Assembly: GCA_028284585.1 (NCBI GenBank) | Contig: JANQRK010000029.1 | Coordinates: forward strand, 1-64,000 | Reading direction: 5' to 3' | DNA: 64,000 bases | From: Chromatiales bacterium | GTDB lineage: Bacteria > Pseudomonadota > Gammaproteobacteria > Chromatiales > Chromatiaceae | Shown: positions 38,180 through 47,261 of the stretch, piece after piece | How the letters are laid out: the number at the start of each line of letters is the position of its first letter | How positions within the stretch are numbered: the first letter of the stretch is position 1 | The notes under the pieces: model-generated | Seen by the model: the letters and a program-made list of their open reading frames with translations, nothing else | Told to the model about the DNA's origin: nothing | Databases searched by the model: none | Made by a program: the position numbers and the translations under genes

Positions 38180-39069
38180 AGACTGCCCAGGCTAGCTGGC
38201 GCGAGTACCTGGCGCTATGCAAGCCCAACGTCGTTGCACTGATCATGTTTACCGCGCTTGTGGGGATGTTGCTCGCGACTCCCGGCATGGTGGCGTTCGA
38301 CACCTTGGCGTTCGGTATGCTGGGGATTGGTCTGGCTGCGGCTTCCGCGGCGGCGATTAACCATGTGGTCGATCAGCGGATCGATGCTGCCATGCGCCGG
38401 ACGCGCCGACGCCCACTGCCGCAGGGCGCGATCAGCAGTCGCGATGCGCTGAGCTTTGCGCTGACGATCGGCCTGTCGTCGATGCTGATACTGGTCATGT
38501 GGGTCAACCTGCTTACCGCGGTGTTGACCTTCTTGTCTCTGATCGGCTACGCCGTGGTTTACACCATGTATCTGAAACGTGCCACGCCGCAGAACATCGT
38601 CATCGGTGGCGCGGCCGGTGCGGCACCGCCGGTGCTGGGTTGGGCGGCAGTTACCGGCAGCGTCGACCCTGCCGCCTTGCTATTGTTTTTGATCATCTTC
38701 GCGTGGACACCGCCGCATTTCTGGGCCCTGGCACTGTATCGAGCCGAGGAATACCGCAAGGTCGACATGCCCATGCTACCGGTGACCCATGGTGCCGACT
38801 TCACTCGTTTGCAGATCCTGTTGTACACCTTGCTGCTGCTGCTGATCAGCTTGCTACCCTATGGCTATGGCCTGAGTGGTGGTGTCTATCTGGGTGGTGC
38901 GCTGGTGCTCGGTCTGGGTTTTCTATTCTACGCCGTGCGCCTGTATCGAAATGACGACGCGCGGATGCCGATGCGCACCTTCGGTTATTCGATCACTTAT
39001 CTGATGGCGCTATTTGGCCTGCTGTTGGTCGATCACTATGTACCCAATCTGATGTCGCTGTTTGCGTGA
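38161..39069 (+). CDS. ctaB: Protoheme IX farnesyltransferase (heme O synthase)
   Basis: Adds farnesyl to heme b, giving heme O for CtaA. The 302-residue UbiA-superfamily protein has [23 protein letters not shown], the first Asp-rich motif [48 protein letters not shown], and [30 protein letters not shown]. The ATG at 38161 overlaps the end of ctaA by 19 nt. A longer frame inside ctaA is rejected. Confidence 0.96.
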   Translation: MATTVLKTAQASWREYLALCKPNVVALIMFTALVGMLLATPGMVAFDTLAFGMLGIGLAAASAAAINHVVDQRIDAAMRRTRRRPLPQGAISSRDALSFALTIGLSSMLILVMWVNLLTAVLTFLSLIGYAVVYTMYLKRATPQNIVIGGAAGAAPPVLGWAAVTGSVDPAALLLFLIIFAWTPPHFWALALYRAEEYRKVDMPMLPVTHGADFTRLQILLYTLLLLLISLLPYGYGLSGGVYLGGALVLGLGFLFYAVRLYRNDDARMPMRTFGYSITYLMALFGLLLVDHYVPNLMSLFA

Positions 39070-41595
39070 GTGATGGCCACGGGCGTCGCCAAAGTGACCC
39101 GGCCGGGGTCGGGTAGCGAAGCGACCGCTGGCGACAGCGCGGCGGGTGCGGATTGGCATTCTGGTCGCTTAGGCAAGGATTCGGCGGTGTCCAGAGCGGC
39201 CTGTTTTCATTGTGGCCTGCCGATACCAAAGCACACTACCTACTCGGTGACCATCGATGGCCAGCCCCGTGCGATGTGCTGTCCGGGTTGCCAGGCGGTG
39301 GCGCAGGCGATAATCGATAGCGGCCTCACATCTTTCTATCGGCATCGCGAGGCGCCATCACGGCGGCCCCAGGAGCCGCTGCCCGAGGTGTTGCACCGCC
39401 TTGAGCTCTATGACCAACCCGCTTTGCAGCAGGCTGTGGTCGACTCCGACGACTCGGCGTTCAAGAGCGCCTCTTTGATCCTCGAGGGCATCACCTGTGC
39501 CGCTTGTGTCTGGCTGAACGAGCGGCATGTCAACGCCCTTCCCGGAGTGGAGGAATTCTCGGTCAACTACAGCACCCGCCGGGCACGGGTGCGCTGGGAT
39601 GACAGGCGTATCCATCTGTCCGATATCCTCAAGGCGATTGCCGCAATCGGCTATGTCGCCCACCCATTCGATCCTGGCCGGCAACAGGCTATTCACGACA
39701 AGGAAAAATCGATTGCCCTGCGTCGCCTGGCCGTGGCCGGCCTGGCGACAATGCAGGTCATGATGCTGGCGATCGCGATGTATGCCGGCGACTACAGCGG
39801 GATGGATGCCGATCTGCGCCGTTTCATGCGCTGGATCAGCCTGTTGTTGACCCTGCCGGTTGTATTTTATTCGGCGGCTGGTTTCTTCGTGGCCGCCTGG
39901 CGGGGTCTGCGTAGGCGCCGACTGGGTATGGAGGTACCGGTGTCGCTGGCGATCGCCGGCGCTTTTGTCGCTAGCCTGTGGGCCACACTAAGCGACGGCG
40001 GTGCGGTGTATTTCGATTCAGTCTGTATGTTTGCGTTCTTCCTGCTGACCAGCCGCTACCTCGAGATGGCGGCAAGACACCGTGCCGGCGAGGCAGCCGA
40101 GGCGCTAGTCAAATTGCTTCCGGCGACGGCGGCCCGCCTCAGCGAACACGGCGAGCAGCTTGTCGCGGTGTCCGAGTTGGTGCCGGGTGACCGGGTCCTG
40201 GTGCGGCCCGGCGAGACCATTCCGGCAGACGGCCGGGTAAGCGAGGGGCAGAGTTCGGTCGATGAATCTCTGCTCACGGGCGAAAGCCTACCGCGGGCGA
40301 GGGCGTGCGGTGATCGACTGGTTGGCGGCAGTATCAATATCGAGAGTCCCTTGGTATTGACTGTCGAACACCTCGGTGAGGAGACCCAGTTGGCGGCGAT
40401 TGTGCGTCTGCTCGACCGGGCCCAGGCGGAAAGACCGCGCATGGCATGCCTGGCCGATCGTGTCGCCGGGTGGTTCGTCGCCGGGGTACTGCTCGTGGCC
40501 GCTGCGGTTGCCCTCGGATGGTGGCTGTATGCACCAGGGCAGGCCTTCGCGGTCACCTTGTCGGTGTTGGTCGTGACTTGCCCCTGTGCGCTGTCGCTGG
40601 CCACGCCGACCGCGCTGACTGCCGTCAGCGGCGCGCTTACCCGCGTGGGCTTGCTGGCCACACGGGGCCATGCGCTCGAGACCTTGGCGCAGGTCAGCCA
40701 CGTGTTGATCGATAAGACAGGTACCCTGACCCGCGGTCAGCTGCGACTTACCCAGGTCGAAGTCCTATCGCGGCGTGCCGATCGGGAACGCTGCCTGGCG
40801 CTGGCCGCTGCCTTGGAGCATGGCTCCGAGCACCCGATCGCCAAGGCGTTGCTGAGCGGCGCCAGCGAGGCGCCGGCGGTCACTGCCCTGAGTGGGTTGC
40901 CGGGCCAGGGGATGCAAGGCGAGATTGCCGGGCGCCGGTATCGCATCGGCAACCTGGCCTATGTGACGGCACTGAGCGGCGGATCGTCGTCGGCGCTTGC
41001 CGATAGCGATGCTACTCAGGTGTTTCTCGGCGACCAGGCCGGCCTGATGGCGCGCTTCGAGCTGCGCGACACCGTGCGGCCGGATGCCGCTGCGACCATA
41101 CAGCGGTTGCGCGAGTTGGGCCTGAGCGTGGAGATCCTGAGTGGTGATGTTCCCAGGGTGGTCGACCGGGTCGCCACCGAATTGGGTATCGATAAAGCAA
41201 GCGCAGGTATGAGCCCGGATGACAAGTGGGCCCGGGTTCGCGCCTTGCAAGCGGCCGGGCACCGCGTGGCCATGGTGGGTGATGGGGTGAATGATGCACC
41301 GGTTCTGGCCGGTGCCGATGTCTCGATCGCGATGGGCCGTGGTGCACAGCTGGCCCAGGCGAGCGCTGACATGGTCGTGCTGTCCGAGCAGCTATCTGTG
41401 GTGGCGTCTGGGGTGCAGGCAGCACGCCGGATGCGCCGGGTGGTCAAACAGAATCTCGCTTGGGCTCTATCTTACAATGTCGCGGCGGTACCCTTGGCGG
41501 CGGCAGGGTTGATCGCCCCTTGGATGGCGGCGATCGGGATGTCGGCCAGTTCGCTGGTCGTAGTATGCAATGCCCTGCGTTTGCGGGGCGGTTAA
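39070..41595 (+). CDS. ccoI: Cation (copper)-transporting P-type ATPase, CcoI/FixI type
   Basis: A P1B ATPase expected to move copper across the inner membrane for oxidase assembly. The roughly 840-residue protein has an N-terminal cysteine domain (CFHC at 45-48, CCPGC at 70-74), an HMA domain with CAAC at 143-146, the actuator TGES, the membrane CPC at 504-506, the phosphorylated Asp548 in [16 protein letters not shown] and [10 protein letters not shown]. The cysteine-rich N-terminus is typical of CcoI. The start is GTG 39070 or ATG 39073, right after the ctaB stop. ccoS follows. Confidence 0.93.
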   Translation: MMATGVAKVTRPGSGSEATAGDSAAGADWHSGRLGKDSAVSRAACFHCGLPIPKHTTYSVTIDGQPRAMCCPGCQAVAQAIIDSGLTSFYRHREAPSRRPQEPLPEVLHRLELYDQPALQQAVVDSDDSAFKSASLILEGITCAACVWLNERHVNALPGVEEFSVNYSTRRARVRWDDRRIHLSDILKAIAAIGYVAHPFDPGRQQAIHDKEKSIALRRLAVAGLATMQVMMLAIAMYAGDYSGMDADLRRFMRWISLLLTLPVVFYSAAGFFVAAWRGLRRRRLGMEVPVSLAIAGAFVASLWATLSDGGAVYFDSVCMFAFFLLTSRYLEMAARHRAGEAAEALVKLLPATAARLSEHGEQLVAVSELVPGDRVLVRPGETIPADGRVSEGQSSVDESLLTGESLPRARACGDRLVGGSINIESPLVLTVEHLGEETQLAAIVRLLDRAQAERPRMACLADRVAGWFVAGVLLVAAAVALGWWLYAPGQAFAVTLSVLVVTCPCALSLATPTALTAVSGALTRVGLLATRGHALETLAQVSHVLIDKTGTLTRGQLRLTQVEVLSRRADRERCLALAAALEHGSEHPIAKALLSGASEAPAVTALSGLPGQGMQGEIAGRRYRIGNLAYVTALSGGSSSALADSDATQVFLGDQAGLMARFELRDTVRPDAAATIQRLRELGLSVEILSGDVPRVVDRVATELGIDKASAGMSPDDKWARVRALQAAGHRVAMVGDGVNDAPVLAGADVSIAMGRGAQLAQASADMVVLSEQLSVVASGVQAARRMRRVVKQNLAWALSYNVAAVPLAAAGLIAPWMAAIGMSASSLVVVCNALRLRGG

Positions 41596-41609
41596 CTAGG
41601 GCCGCAGTC

Positions 41610-41882
41610 GTGTCGATTCTTTATCTGCTGATACCCTTGGCGGTCGGCTTGATGGCGATCGCAATCGCCTTCTTCATTTGGTCGGTGCGTACTGGGCAAT
41701 ACGATGACCTCGAGGGTCCAGCGTATCGCGTGCTACTGGACGATGACAATCCACGGGTCGTCGACCCGAAGCTTGATGTTGCGCAGTCCTCAGGAGACGC
41801 ACGCTCGGCTGGGTCTGTATCGGATCCGCCGGCCAAGTCGTCTGGCGGTCGGTCGTCCGAGGGTGGTGATCCGACGAGTTGA
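41610..41882 (+). CDS. ccoS: cbb3-type cytochrome oxidase assembly protein CcoS
   Basis: A 90-residue protein with one N-terminal helix (SILYLLIPLAVGLMAIAIAFFIWSV), the conserved RTGQYDDLEGPAYRVLLDDD, and a low-complexity Ser/Gly/Asp tail. CcoS is needed for cofactor insertion in cbb3 oxidases and is normally downstream of ccoI, as here. The start is a GTG at 41610. Structural ccoNOP genes are not in the window. Confidence 0.93.
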   Translation: MSILYLLIPLAVGLMAIAIAFFIWSVRTGQYDDLEGPAYRVLLDDDNPRVVDPKLDVAQSSGDARSAGSVSDPPAKSSGGRSSEGGDPTS

Positions 41883-41890
41883 AGGAACAA

Positions 41891-41912
41891 GGCCCGCGTA
41901 GTGCGGGCCTTT
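41891..41912. terminator. Terminator hairpin between ccoS and rpoH
   Basis: Stem GGCCCGC/GCGGGCC with loop GTAGT, flanked by AA on the left and TTT on the right, 8 bp after ccoS and 28 bp from the convergent rpoH stop. Its shape suits termination in the plus direction and possibly in both. Confidence 0.82.
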
Positions 41913-41939
41913 GTAGAAAGCGATGAGGCGGTGGCGGGA

Positions 41940-42791
41940 TCAGGCCGCGAGGGTGCCGCGCAGTTTCTTCATTGCCGCAGCCTCGATCTGCCGAATACGT
42001 TCGGCCGATACCCCGTATTCCCCGGCCAAGTCGTGTAAGGTTTCCTTGCTCTCGTTCAGCCAGCGTCGCTGTAGGATGTCGCGGCTGCGCTCGTCGAGCG
42101 AATCGAGCGCGGCGTACAGATGGTCGCGGTCGGATGCGGCGCTGTCTGCCTGCTCCAGCATTCGAGATGGCTCGTGGCGCAGGTCCGGTAGGTAAGCTGC
42201 CGGCGCGATCGCCAGGGCGTCTTCGTCATCGGTATCGCTGCCGTCGAATGCCAAGTCGTAATTGGCCAGACGGGATTCCATCTCGAGCACTGTCTCTGGC
42301 TTCACGCCGAGATCGCGTGCGACTTCGTCGACCTCTTGTCGGGAAAACCAGCCGAGGCGCTTTTTTGCGCTGCGCAGATTGAAGAATAGTTTGCGTTGCG
42401 CCTTGGTCGTCGCGACCTTGACGATTCGCCAATTGCGCAGGATGTATTCATGGATCTCCGCTTTGATCCAATGCACTGCGAAGGAGACTAGCCGGACACC
42501 AATATCCGGGTCGAAGCGACGCACTGCTTTCATCAGTCCGACCGTACCTTCCTGAATCAGATCGTGCTGCGGCAGACCATAGCCGTTGTAGCCGCGCGCA
42601 ATGCGAACGACAAAGCGCAGGTGCGACGTGACCAAACCACGGGCGGCCTCGAGATCGTTATGGTCGCGCAGGCGTACGGCGAGGTCGTGTTCCTCTTCGG
42701 CCGATAACAGGGGCAATTGGAAGGCGGCCCCGATGTAGGCCTCCATATTGCCGGTCGGCAGTGTAAGCGCTGTCGCAGACTGCTTGCTCAT
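41940..42791 (-). CDS. rpoH: RNA polymerase heat-shock sigma factor (sigma-32)
   Basis: RpoH directs transcription of chaperone and protease genes after heat stress. The 283-residue protein has region 2 ([70 protein letters not shown]), the RpoH-box-like [18 protein letters not shown], and region 4 ([34 protein letters not shown]). AAGGGGA precedes the ATG. Two CIRCE operators lie 37-97 bp upstream, suggesting that HrcA represses this sigma factor. Confidence 0.97.
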   Translation of the reverse strand: MSKQSATALTLPTGNMEAYIGAAFQLPLLSAEEEHDLAVRLRDHNDLEAARGLVTSHLRFVVRIARGYNGYGLPQHDLIQEGTVGLMKAVRRFDPDIGVRLVSFAVHWIKAEIHEYILRNWRIVKVATTKAQRKLFFNLRSAKKRLGWFSRQEVDEVARDLGVKPETVLEMESRLANYDLAFDGSDTDDEDALAIAPAAYLPDLRHEPSRMLEQADSAASDRDHLYAALDSLDERSRDILQRRWLNESKETLHDLAGEYGVSAERIRQIEAAAMKKLRGTLAA

Positions 42792-42827
42792 ATGTCCCCT
42801 TAAACCCTACTGAATAGCGTTTCGAAT

Positions 42828-42854
42828 TTAGCACTCCGAAAGATCGAGTGCCAG
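42828..42854. promoter_or_regulatory. CIRCE operator 1 (HrcA site), rpoH-proximal
   Basis: Half-sites TTAGCACTC (42828-42836) and GAGTGCCAG (42846-42854) are separated by exactly nine bases. The CIRCE consensus is TTAGCACTC-N9-GAGTGCTAA: the left half is perfect and the right half has two mismatches. It lies 37 bp upstream of the rpoH start codon, likely within the transcribed leader. Confidence 0.9.
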
Positions 42855-42858
42855 TGAT

Positions 42859-42888
42859 AATTTAGCAATCGGCGAGTGAGAGTGCTAA
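42859..42888 (-). promoter_or_regulatory. Candidate rpoH promoter overlapping CIRCE operator 2
   Basis: Reading the minus strand, TTAGCA (complement of 42883-42888) could be the -35 and TAAATT (complement of 42859-42864) the -10, with an 18-bp spacer. Each matches four of six sigma-70 consensus bases. The overlap with the operator would give simple occlusion by HrcA. Other arrangements in this AT-rich region are possible. Confidence 0.4.
42862..42888. promoter_or_regulatory. CIRCE operator 2 (HrcA site), rpoH-distal
   Basis: Half-sites TTAGCAATC (42862-42870, one mismatch) and GAGTGCTAA (42880-42888, perfect) are separated by exactly nine bases. It starts 34 bp from operator 1, about three helical turns, so two HrcA dimers could bind on one DNA face. 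It overlaps the candidate rpoH promoter. Confidence 0.92.
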
Positions 42889-43056
42889 TTTAGCCTTAAA
42901 GTTCCGATAATTCACTAAGTTATTGAAAATCTTTAACTATTTTAGCCTTCGAATGGGGCTGTGGCGGTGTGAGTCTGCCATTCAGCGCGTTCCAGCCGCT
43001 CTGTTAAGCGGTGCCACTGCAAGGCCAATATCAACGGTTTACGGCTGGCCTTGGCG

Positions 43057-44016
43057 CTATGCCGGTCGGGTCCGCGCCAAGTGCCGGCCGACCGCCAGCC
43101 AGGCCCCGGCCAACCCGAGGAGTGGACCGCCGATCAGCAGCCCGAGTAGCCCCTTCAGGTCGATCATCGACAACGCGAAGGTCGACTCGTATAAACCGGC
43201 CAAGGCGCGCACTGGGCCGTTGAGCAAGTATAACGAGACCAGCACCAGGAGCAGGCCCAGGGTGGCGCCCAGTGCGCCGTACCATAGCCCTTCGTAGAGA
43301 AAGGGGCGACGGATGAAGGCATCGGTGCCCCCGACCAGCGTGACAATCTCGATCTCGCTCCGTCGATTTTGTACCTCGAGGCGGATGGTGTTGCCGACAA
43401 TCAGCAGTACCGCAACAGCCAACAGTACGGCCAAAACCCACACCCCGCGCTCGATCATTCGGGTGATCGCGCTGAGCCGTTGCACCCACTGCAGGTCGAC
43501 TTGGGCCAGATCGATCTCGCGGTAGGTCTGCAGTGTGTCGGCCATGCGTTTGACCGCCGCCGCGCCTTGGATGCGCTGATGTGGTCTAACCACCACGACG
43601 GCAGGCAGCGGATTGTGATCGAGCAGATCGATGGCACCGCCGAAGCCGGATAGCCGTCGGAACTCCTCGAGGGCATGGCCGCGGCTGATCAAACGCGCCT
43701 CGACTACGTCCGGCCGCTGGATGATGCGTGCTCGGACGGCCTTCGCCTGCGCCTCGTCCACCGACTCGGCGAGAAACAGAGATACGCTGGCGGAACCCTC
43801 CCAGGCATCACTCAGTACGCGCATGTTTCCGATTAACAGGTGGAGACTGCTCGGCAACGCCAGGGCAATACCGATCACCATTGTAGTCATCAGGGTGTTG
43901 ATTGGGGTGCGCCACAGGCGACCCAGTGCGGACAATGCGGTTTGCGCATGTCGCAACAACCAGGTGTCGAGACTGAAGCGGCGCTTGGGTAGCTGTGATT
44001 TGCTGCGCTTGGCCAT
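43057..44016 (-). CDS. ftsX: Cell-division ABC transporter-like protein FtsX
   Basis: FtsX, with FtsE, couples the septal ring to peptidoglycan hydrolase activation. The 319-residue protein has a basic N-terminus, a first helix (TPINTLMTTMVIGIALALPSSLHLLI), a periplasmic domain (VSLFLAESVDEAQAKAVRARI, then the ALEEFRRLSGFGGAIDLLDHNPLPAVVVV block), and three C-terminal helices with NTIRLEVQNRRSEIEIVTLVGGTDAFIRRPFLYEG. Its start overlaps the ftsE stop (TGATG). Confidence 0.95.
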   Translation of the reverse strand: MAKRSKSQLPKRRFSLDTWLLRHAQTALSALGRLWRTPINTLMTTMVIGIALALPSSLHLLIGNMRVLSDAWEGSASVSLFLAESVDEAQAKAVRARIIQRPDVVEARLISRGHALEEFRRLSGFGGAIDLLDHNPLPAVVVVRPHQRIQGAAAVKRMADTLQTYREIDLAQVDLQWVQRLSAITRMIERGVWVLAVLLAVAVLLIVGNTIRLEVQNRRSEIEIVTLVGGTDAFIRRPFLYEGLWYGALGATLGLLLVLVSLYLLNGPVRALAGLYESTFALSMIDLKGLLGLLIGGPLLGLAGAWLAVGRHLARTRPA

Positions 44017-44687
44017 CAGGTGGTGCGCTGGCTGTCATCGGCCACTCGGCCTTGCTGCAGGGTGATGATGCGTCGGCCTAGGTGATCGACCAGTCCCAGA
44101 TCGTGGGTCGCAATCAGCAGCGTGACGCCCACTTGATTGAACTGCAGGAACAGCTCCATGATTTCACGCGACAGATCGGGGTCCAGATTACCGGTCGGCT
44201 CATCGGCCAACAGGACCGGCGGTTTGCTGACTAGGGCGCGGGCTATACCGACACGTTGTTGTTCGCCGCCAGATAGGGTGATCGGGAACACCTTTTCCTT
44301 CTTGAGCAGGCTGACCTTGTCCAGCGCCGCGCGCACCCGGCGGCCGGTTTCGGCTCGCCGCATACCGGTAACGACCAGCGGCAGTGCGATGTTGTCGAAC
44401 ACGGTGCGGTCGGGCAGCAGGCGATGGTCTTGGAAGATCATCCCGACCTCGCGCCGATGGTAGGGAATATCGCGCTGCTTGAGCTTGTTGAGATTGCGTC
44501 CATTCACCCACACCTGCCCGCGAGTCGAGCGCTCGAACAGCCCGATCAGCTTGAGCAGCGTGCTCTTGCCGGCACCCGAGTGACCGGTGACGAATGCCAT
44601 CTCGCCGGGCGCCACGTGCAGATCGACCACGGCCAGCCCCTCATGCCCATTCGGGTAACGCTTGGCGACGTTGTCGAATTGAATCAT
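44016..44687 (-). CDS. ftsE: Cell-division ATP-binding protein FtsE
   Basis: The ATPase partner of FtsX. Its 223 residues show Walker [10 protein letters not shown] (35-43), the Q-loop in [11 protein letters not shown], the signature [15 protein letters not shown], Walker [14 protein letters not shown] and the switch His in [10 protein letters not shown]. It lies 36 bp downstream of ftsY. The ftsY-ftsE-ftsX order, with rpoH beyond on the same strand, matches E. coli. Confidence 0.97.
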   Translation of the reverse strand: MIQFDNVAKRYPNGHEGLAVVDLHVAPGEMAFVTGHSGAGKSTLLKLIGLFERSTRGQVWVNGRNLNKLKQRDIPYHRREVGMIFQDHRLLPDRTVFDNIALPLVVTGMRRAETGRRVRAALDKVSLLKKEKVFPITLSGGEQQRVGIARALVSKPPVLLADEPTGNLDPDLSREIMELFLQFNQVGVTLLIATHDLGLVDHLGRRIITLQQGRVADDSQRTT

Positions 44688-44723
44688 GCCATTCGGGAGC
44701 GCGGAGGATGTTGCGGTGCCAGG

Positions 44724-45698
44724 CTATTCGAAGAGCGCCTTCACGAACTCGTCCGCGTCGAACGGGCGGAGGTCCTCGACATCCTCACCTACCCCGACGT
44801 AGCGAATGGGTATCCCGAGCTGCTCGGCGATCGCAAAGATAATGCCACCTTTTGCGGTGCCGTCCAGCTTGGTCAGCACGATCCCGGTCACCCCCATCGT
44901 GCTGTGGAACTCGACTGCCTGGTTTAGGGCGTTTTGCCCAGTACTGGCATCCACTACGAGGATCACCTCGTGCGGAGCCGAAGGATCCAGCTTCTTCATT
45001 ACTCGACCGATCTTGGCGAGCTCGTCCATCAGGTTGCCCTTGGTGTGCAGCCGACCGGCCGTGTCGGCGATTAGCACGTCGGCTTGGCGGGCGGTCGCTG
45101 ATTCGAGCGCATCGAAGATCACCGAGGCGGCATCGGCGCCCGTCTCCTGAGCGATCACCGGGACATCATTGCGCTGGCCCCAGGTCTGGAGCTGTTCGAC
45201 CGCTGCGGCGCGAAAGGTGTCACCGGCGGCCAGCACGACGCTCTTGCCTTGGTCCATGAAGCGCCGCGCTAGCTTGGCGGTCGTCGTGGTCTTACCGGCG
45301 CCATTGATACCGACCATGAAGATCACCAAGGGGTGTCCCGGCGGTGGTTCTGCCGGGGGACGTTCGATGCGCTTGAGGATGCCGGCCAATTGGCTGCGCA
45401 GGGTCTGACCAAGTGCCTCGGCATCCGACAATTCGCGACGCCGCACCTGGGCGGTCAGCTCCTCGATGATAAGACGCGTGGCGTCGACACCGACGTCCGC
45501 CTGCAGCAGCAGGGCCTCGATGTCGTCCAGCAGTGCGTCGTCGATCTGGCGTTGTCCACCGAGCAGATCGCCGAGCGCGTCGCTCAGATTGGCACGGGTC
45601 TGCGTCAGTCCAGTGCGCAGGCGGGCAAACAGGCGGCGCGCTTTCTTCGCCTGTTTAGCGGCCTTTCTTCTCTTTATTAGCCAGCCGAATCCGAACAT
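44724..45698 (-). CDS. ftsY: Signal recognition particle receptor FtsY
   Basis: SRP receptor GTPase that docks ribosome-nascent chains to the Sec translocon. The 324-residue form lacks the long acidic A-domain of E. coli: a short basic leader (MFGFGWLIKRRKAAKQAKKARRLF) leads straight into the N-domain. The G-domain has GINGAGKTTTTAKLA (130-144), DTFRAAAVEQLQTW, VLIADTAGRLHT, TKLDGTAKGG and YVGVGEDVEDLRPFD. The ATG at 45698 was chosen for the start of similarity. It is divergent from the M16 peptidase pair. Confidence 0.96.
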   Translation of the reverse strand: MFGFGWLIKRRKAAKQAKKARRLFARLRTGLTQTRANLSDALGDLLGGQRQIDDALLDDIEALLLQADVGVDATRLIIEELTAQVRRRELSDAEALGQTLRSQLAGILKRIERPPAEPPPGHPLVIFMVGINGAGKTTTTAKLARRFMDQGKSVVLAAGDTFRAAAVEQLQTWGQRNDVPVIAQETGADAASVIFDALESATARQADVLIADTAGRLHTKGNLMDELAKIGRVMKKLDPSAPHEVILVVDASTGQNALNQAVEFHSTMGVTGIVLTKLDGTAKGGIIFAIAEQLGIPIRYVGVGEDVEDLRPFDADEFVKALFE

Positions 45699-45884
45699 CT
45701 GTGAATAGGTGCCTGGGAACTGTCGTACGAACTGCCGGTCGATTGCCGCAGTCGCTAAGCGCCGCTGGCGGTTGCCGATCACGGGCCAGCTTGCCAGAAT
45801 CGCCCCTCGTCGACGCATGGTGGCCCTGTGCCTGCGAAGCGCATCCTAACACCGGTCGAGCCGGTGGCCTATTTTGGAGAAGTA

Positions 45885-47261
45885 ATGGTGCAAACTGCTC
45901 TGCTAAAAATTTTTACGCTGGGACTGTGTCTGGTTGTGCTGCCAACGTCGGCGCAGGTAACCGAGCATGTACTGAAGAACGGGATGAAGGTGATCGTCAA
46001 GCAGGATCGCCGTGCCCCCGTCGTGGTAAGCCAGCTTTGGTACAAGGTGGGTGCGAGCTACGAACCTAAGGGGATCACCGGCGCATCGCACGCGCTCGAG
46101 CACATGATGTTCAAGGGCACTGAGACGATAGGCCCGGGCGAATTCTCACGGATTGTTTCTGCACTCGGTGCCACGGAGAATGCCTTCACCGGCCGTGATT
46201 ACACTGCCTATTTTCAAATGCTGGCGGTGGAACACTTGGAGCGCGCACTCGAGTTGGAGGCCGATCGCATGCAGAACCTGGTGCTGGACGGCGCCGAGTT
46301 CGAGAAGGAGATTGCAGTGGTCAAGGAGGAACGCCGGCTGCGTACCGAAGATCGGCCGAACGGCACCGTGTATGAGCAATTCAACGCCGTTGCCTGGCGA
46401 TCCTCGCCATATCGCAACCCAGTGATCGGTTGGATGAACGATATCGACAACATGACTGTCGAGGACCTCGATGCCTGGTATCGGCGTTGGTATGCACCGA
46501 ACAACGCCACCCTGGTGGTGGTCGGGGATATCGAGCCGAAAGCGGTCCAGCAGATGGCGGAGCGGCATTTTGGTTCGTTCGAGGCCAGCCAACTCACACC
46601 ACCGAAGCCGGCGGTCGAACCACGCCAGGTCGGTGAGACCCGGGTGGATGTGCGGATCCCGGCTCGCCAGCCCTACCTGATAATGGGCTACAAGACGCCC
46701 AATGTTGGCAGCTCGAAGGAGCCTTGGGAGCCCTATGCTCTATTCGTGCTTGCCAGTGTCCTCGATGGCGGCAGCAGCGCCCGGCTGTCACGCGATTTGG
46801 TGCGTGGCCGCGGCATCGCTGCGTCGGCAGGGGCCGATTACGCCGTTTACAGCCGCCTCGCCGGGATGTTCCTGCTCAATGGGACGCCTACCGACGACCA
46901 TGGCACCGACGAGCTGGAGCAGGCTTTGCGTGAGACTGTAGCCCGCGTGCGTGAAGAACTGATCGAAGAGGCGGAACTCAAGCGCGTTGTGACTCAAGCG
47001 GTCGCCAGCAAGGTCTATCAGGCCGATTCCCTGTTCTATCAGGCGATGGAGATCGGCACGCTCGAGAGCATCGGGCTGGATTGGCGATTGCTCGATCAAG
47101 AGATTGCAGCACTCAAGGCGGTTACAGCTGAGCAGGTACGCAGCGTCGCAAGACGCTACTTGGTCGATGAAAACCTGACCGTAGCGACACTGCATCCATT
47201 GCCGATGGACGGCAAAAAACAACGCACCGCACCGGTGCCGGGAGTGCGTCATGGTGGTTAA
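45885..47261 (+). CDS. M16 family zinc metallopeptidase (catalytic member of a pair)
   Basis: A 458-residue exported pitrilysin-type peptidase. A signal peptide covers about residues 1-23 (MVQTALLKIFTLGLCLVVLPTSAQ). The inverted zinc motif H-x2-E-H is present as ASHALEHMMFKGT (His69, Glu72, His73), with the downstream Glu in VKEERR. A second, inactive-like M16 domain follows with RWYAPNNATLVVVGDI. TTGGAGAAGT precedes the ATG. The following M16 gene overlaps by 11 nt, so the two likely form a heterodimer. Confidence 0.93.
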   Translation: MVQTALLKIFTLGLCLVVLPTSAQVTEHVLKNGMKVIVKQDRRAPVVVSQLWYKVGASYEPKGITGASHALEHMMFKGTETIGPGEFSRIVSALGATENAFTGRDYTAYFQMLAVEHLERALELEADRMQNLVLDGAEFEKEIAVVKEERRLRTEDRPNGTVYEQFNAVAWRSSPYRNPVIGWMNDIDNMTVEDLDAWYRRWYAPNNATLVVVGDIEPKAVQQMAERHFGSFEASQLTPPKPAVEPRQVGETRVDVRIPARQPYLIMGYKTPNVGSSKEPWEPYALFVLASVLDGGSSARLSRDLVRGRGIAASAGADYAVYSRLAGMFLLNGTPTDDHGTDELEQALRETVARVREELIEEAELKRVVTQAVASKVYQADSLFYQAMEIGTLESIGLDWRLLDQEIAALKAVTAEQVRSVARRYLVDENLTVATLHPLPMDGKKQRTAPVPGVRHGG

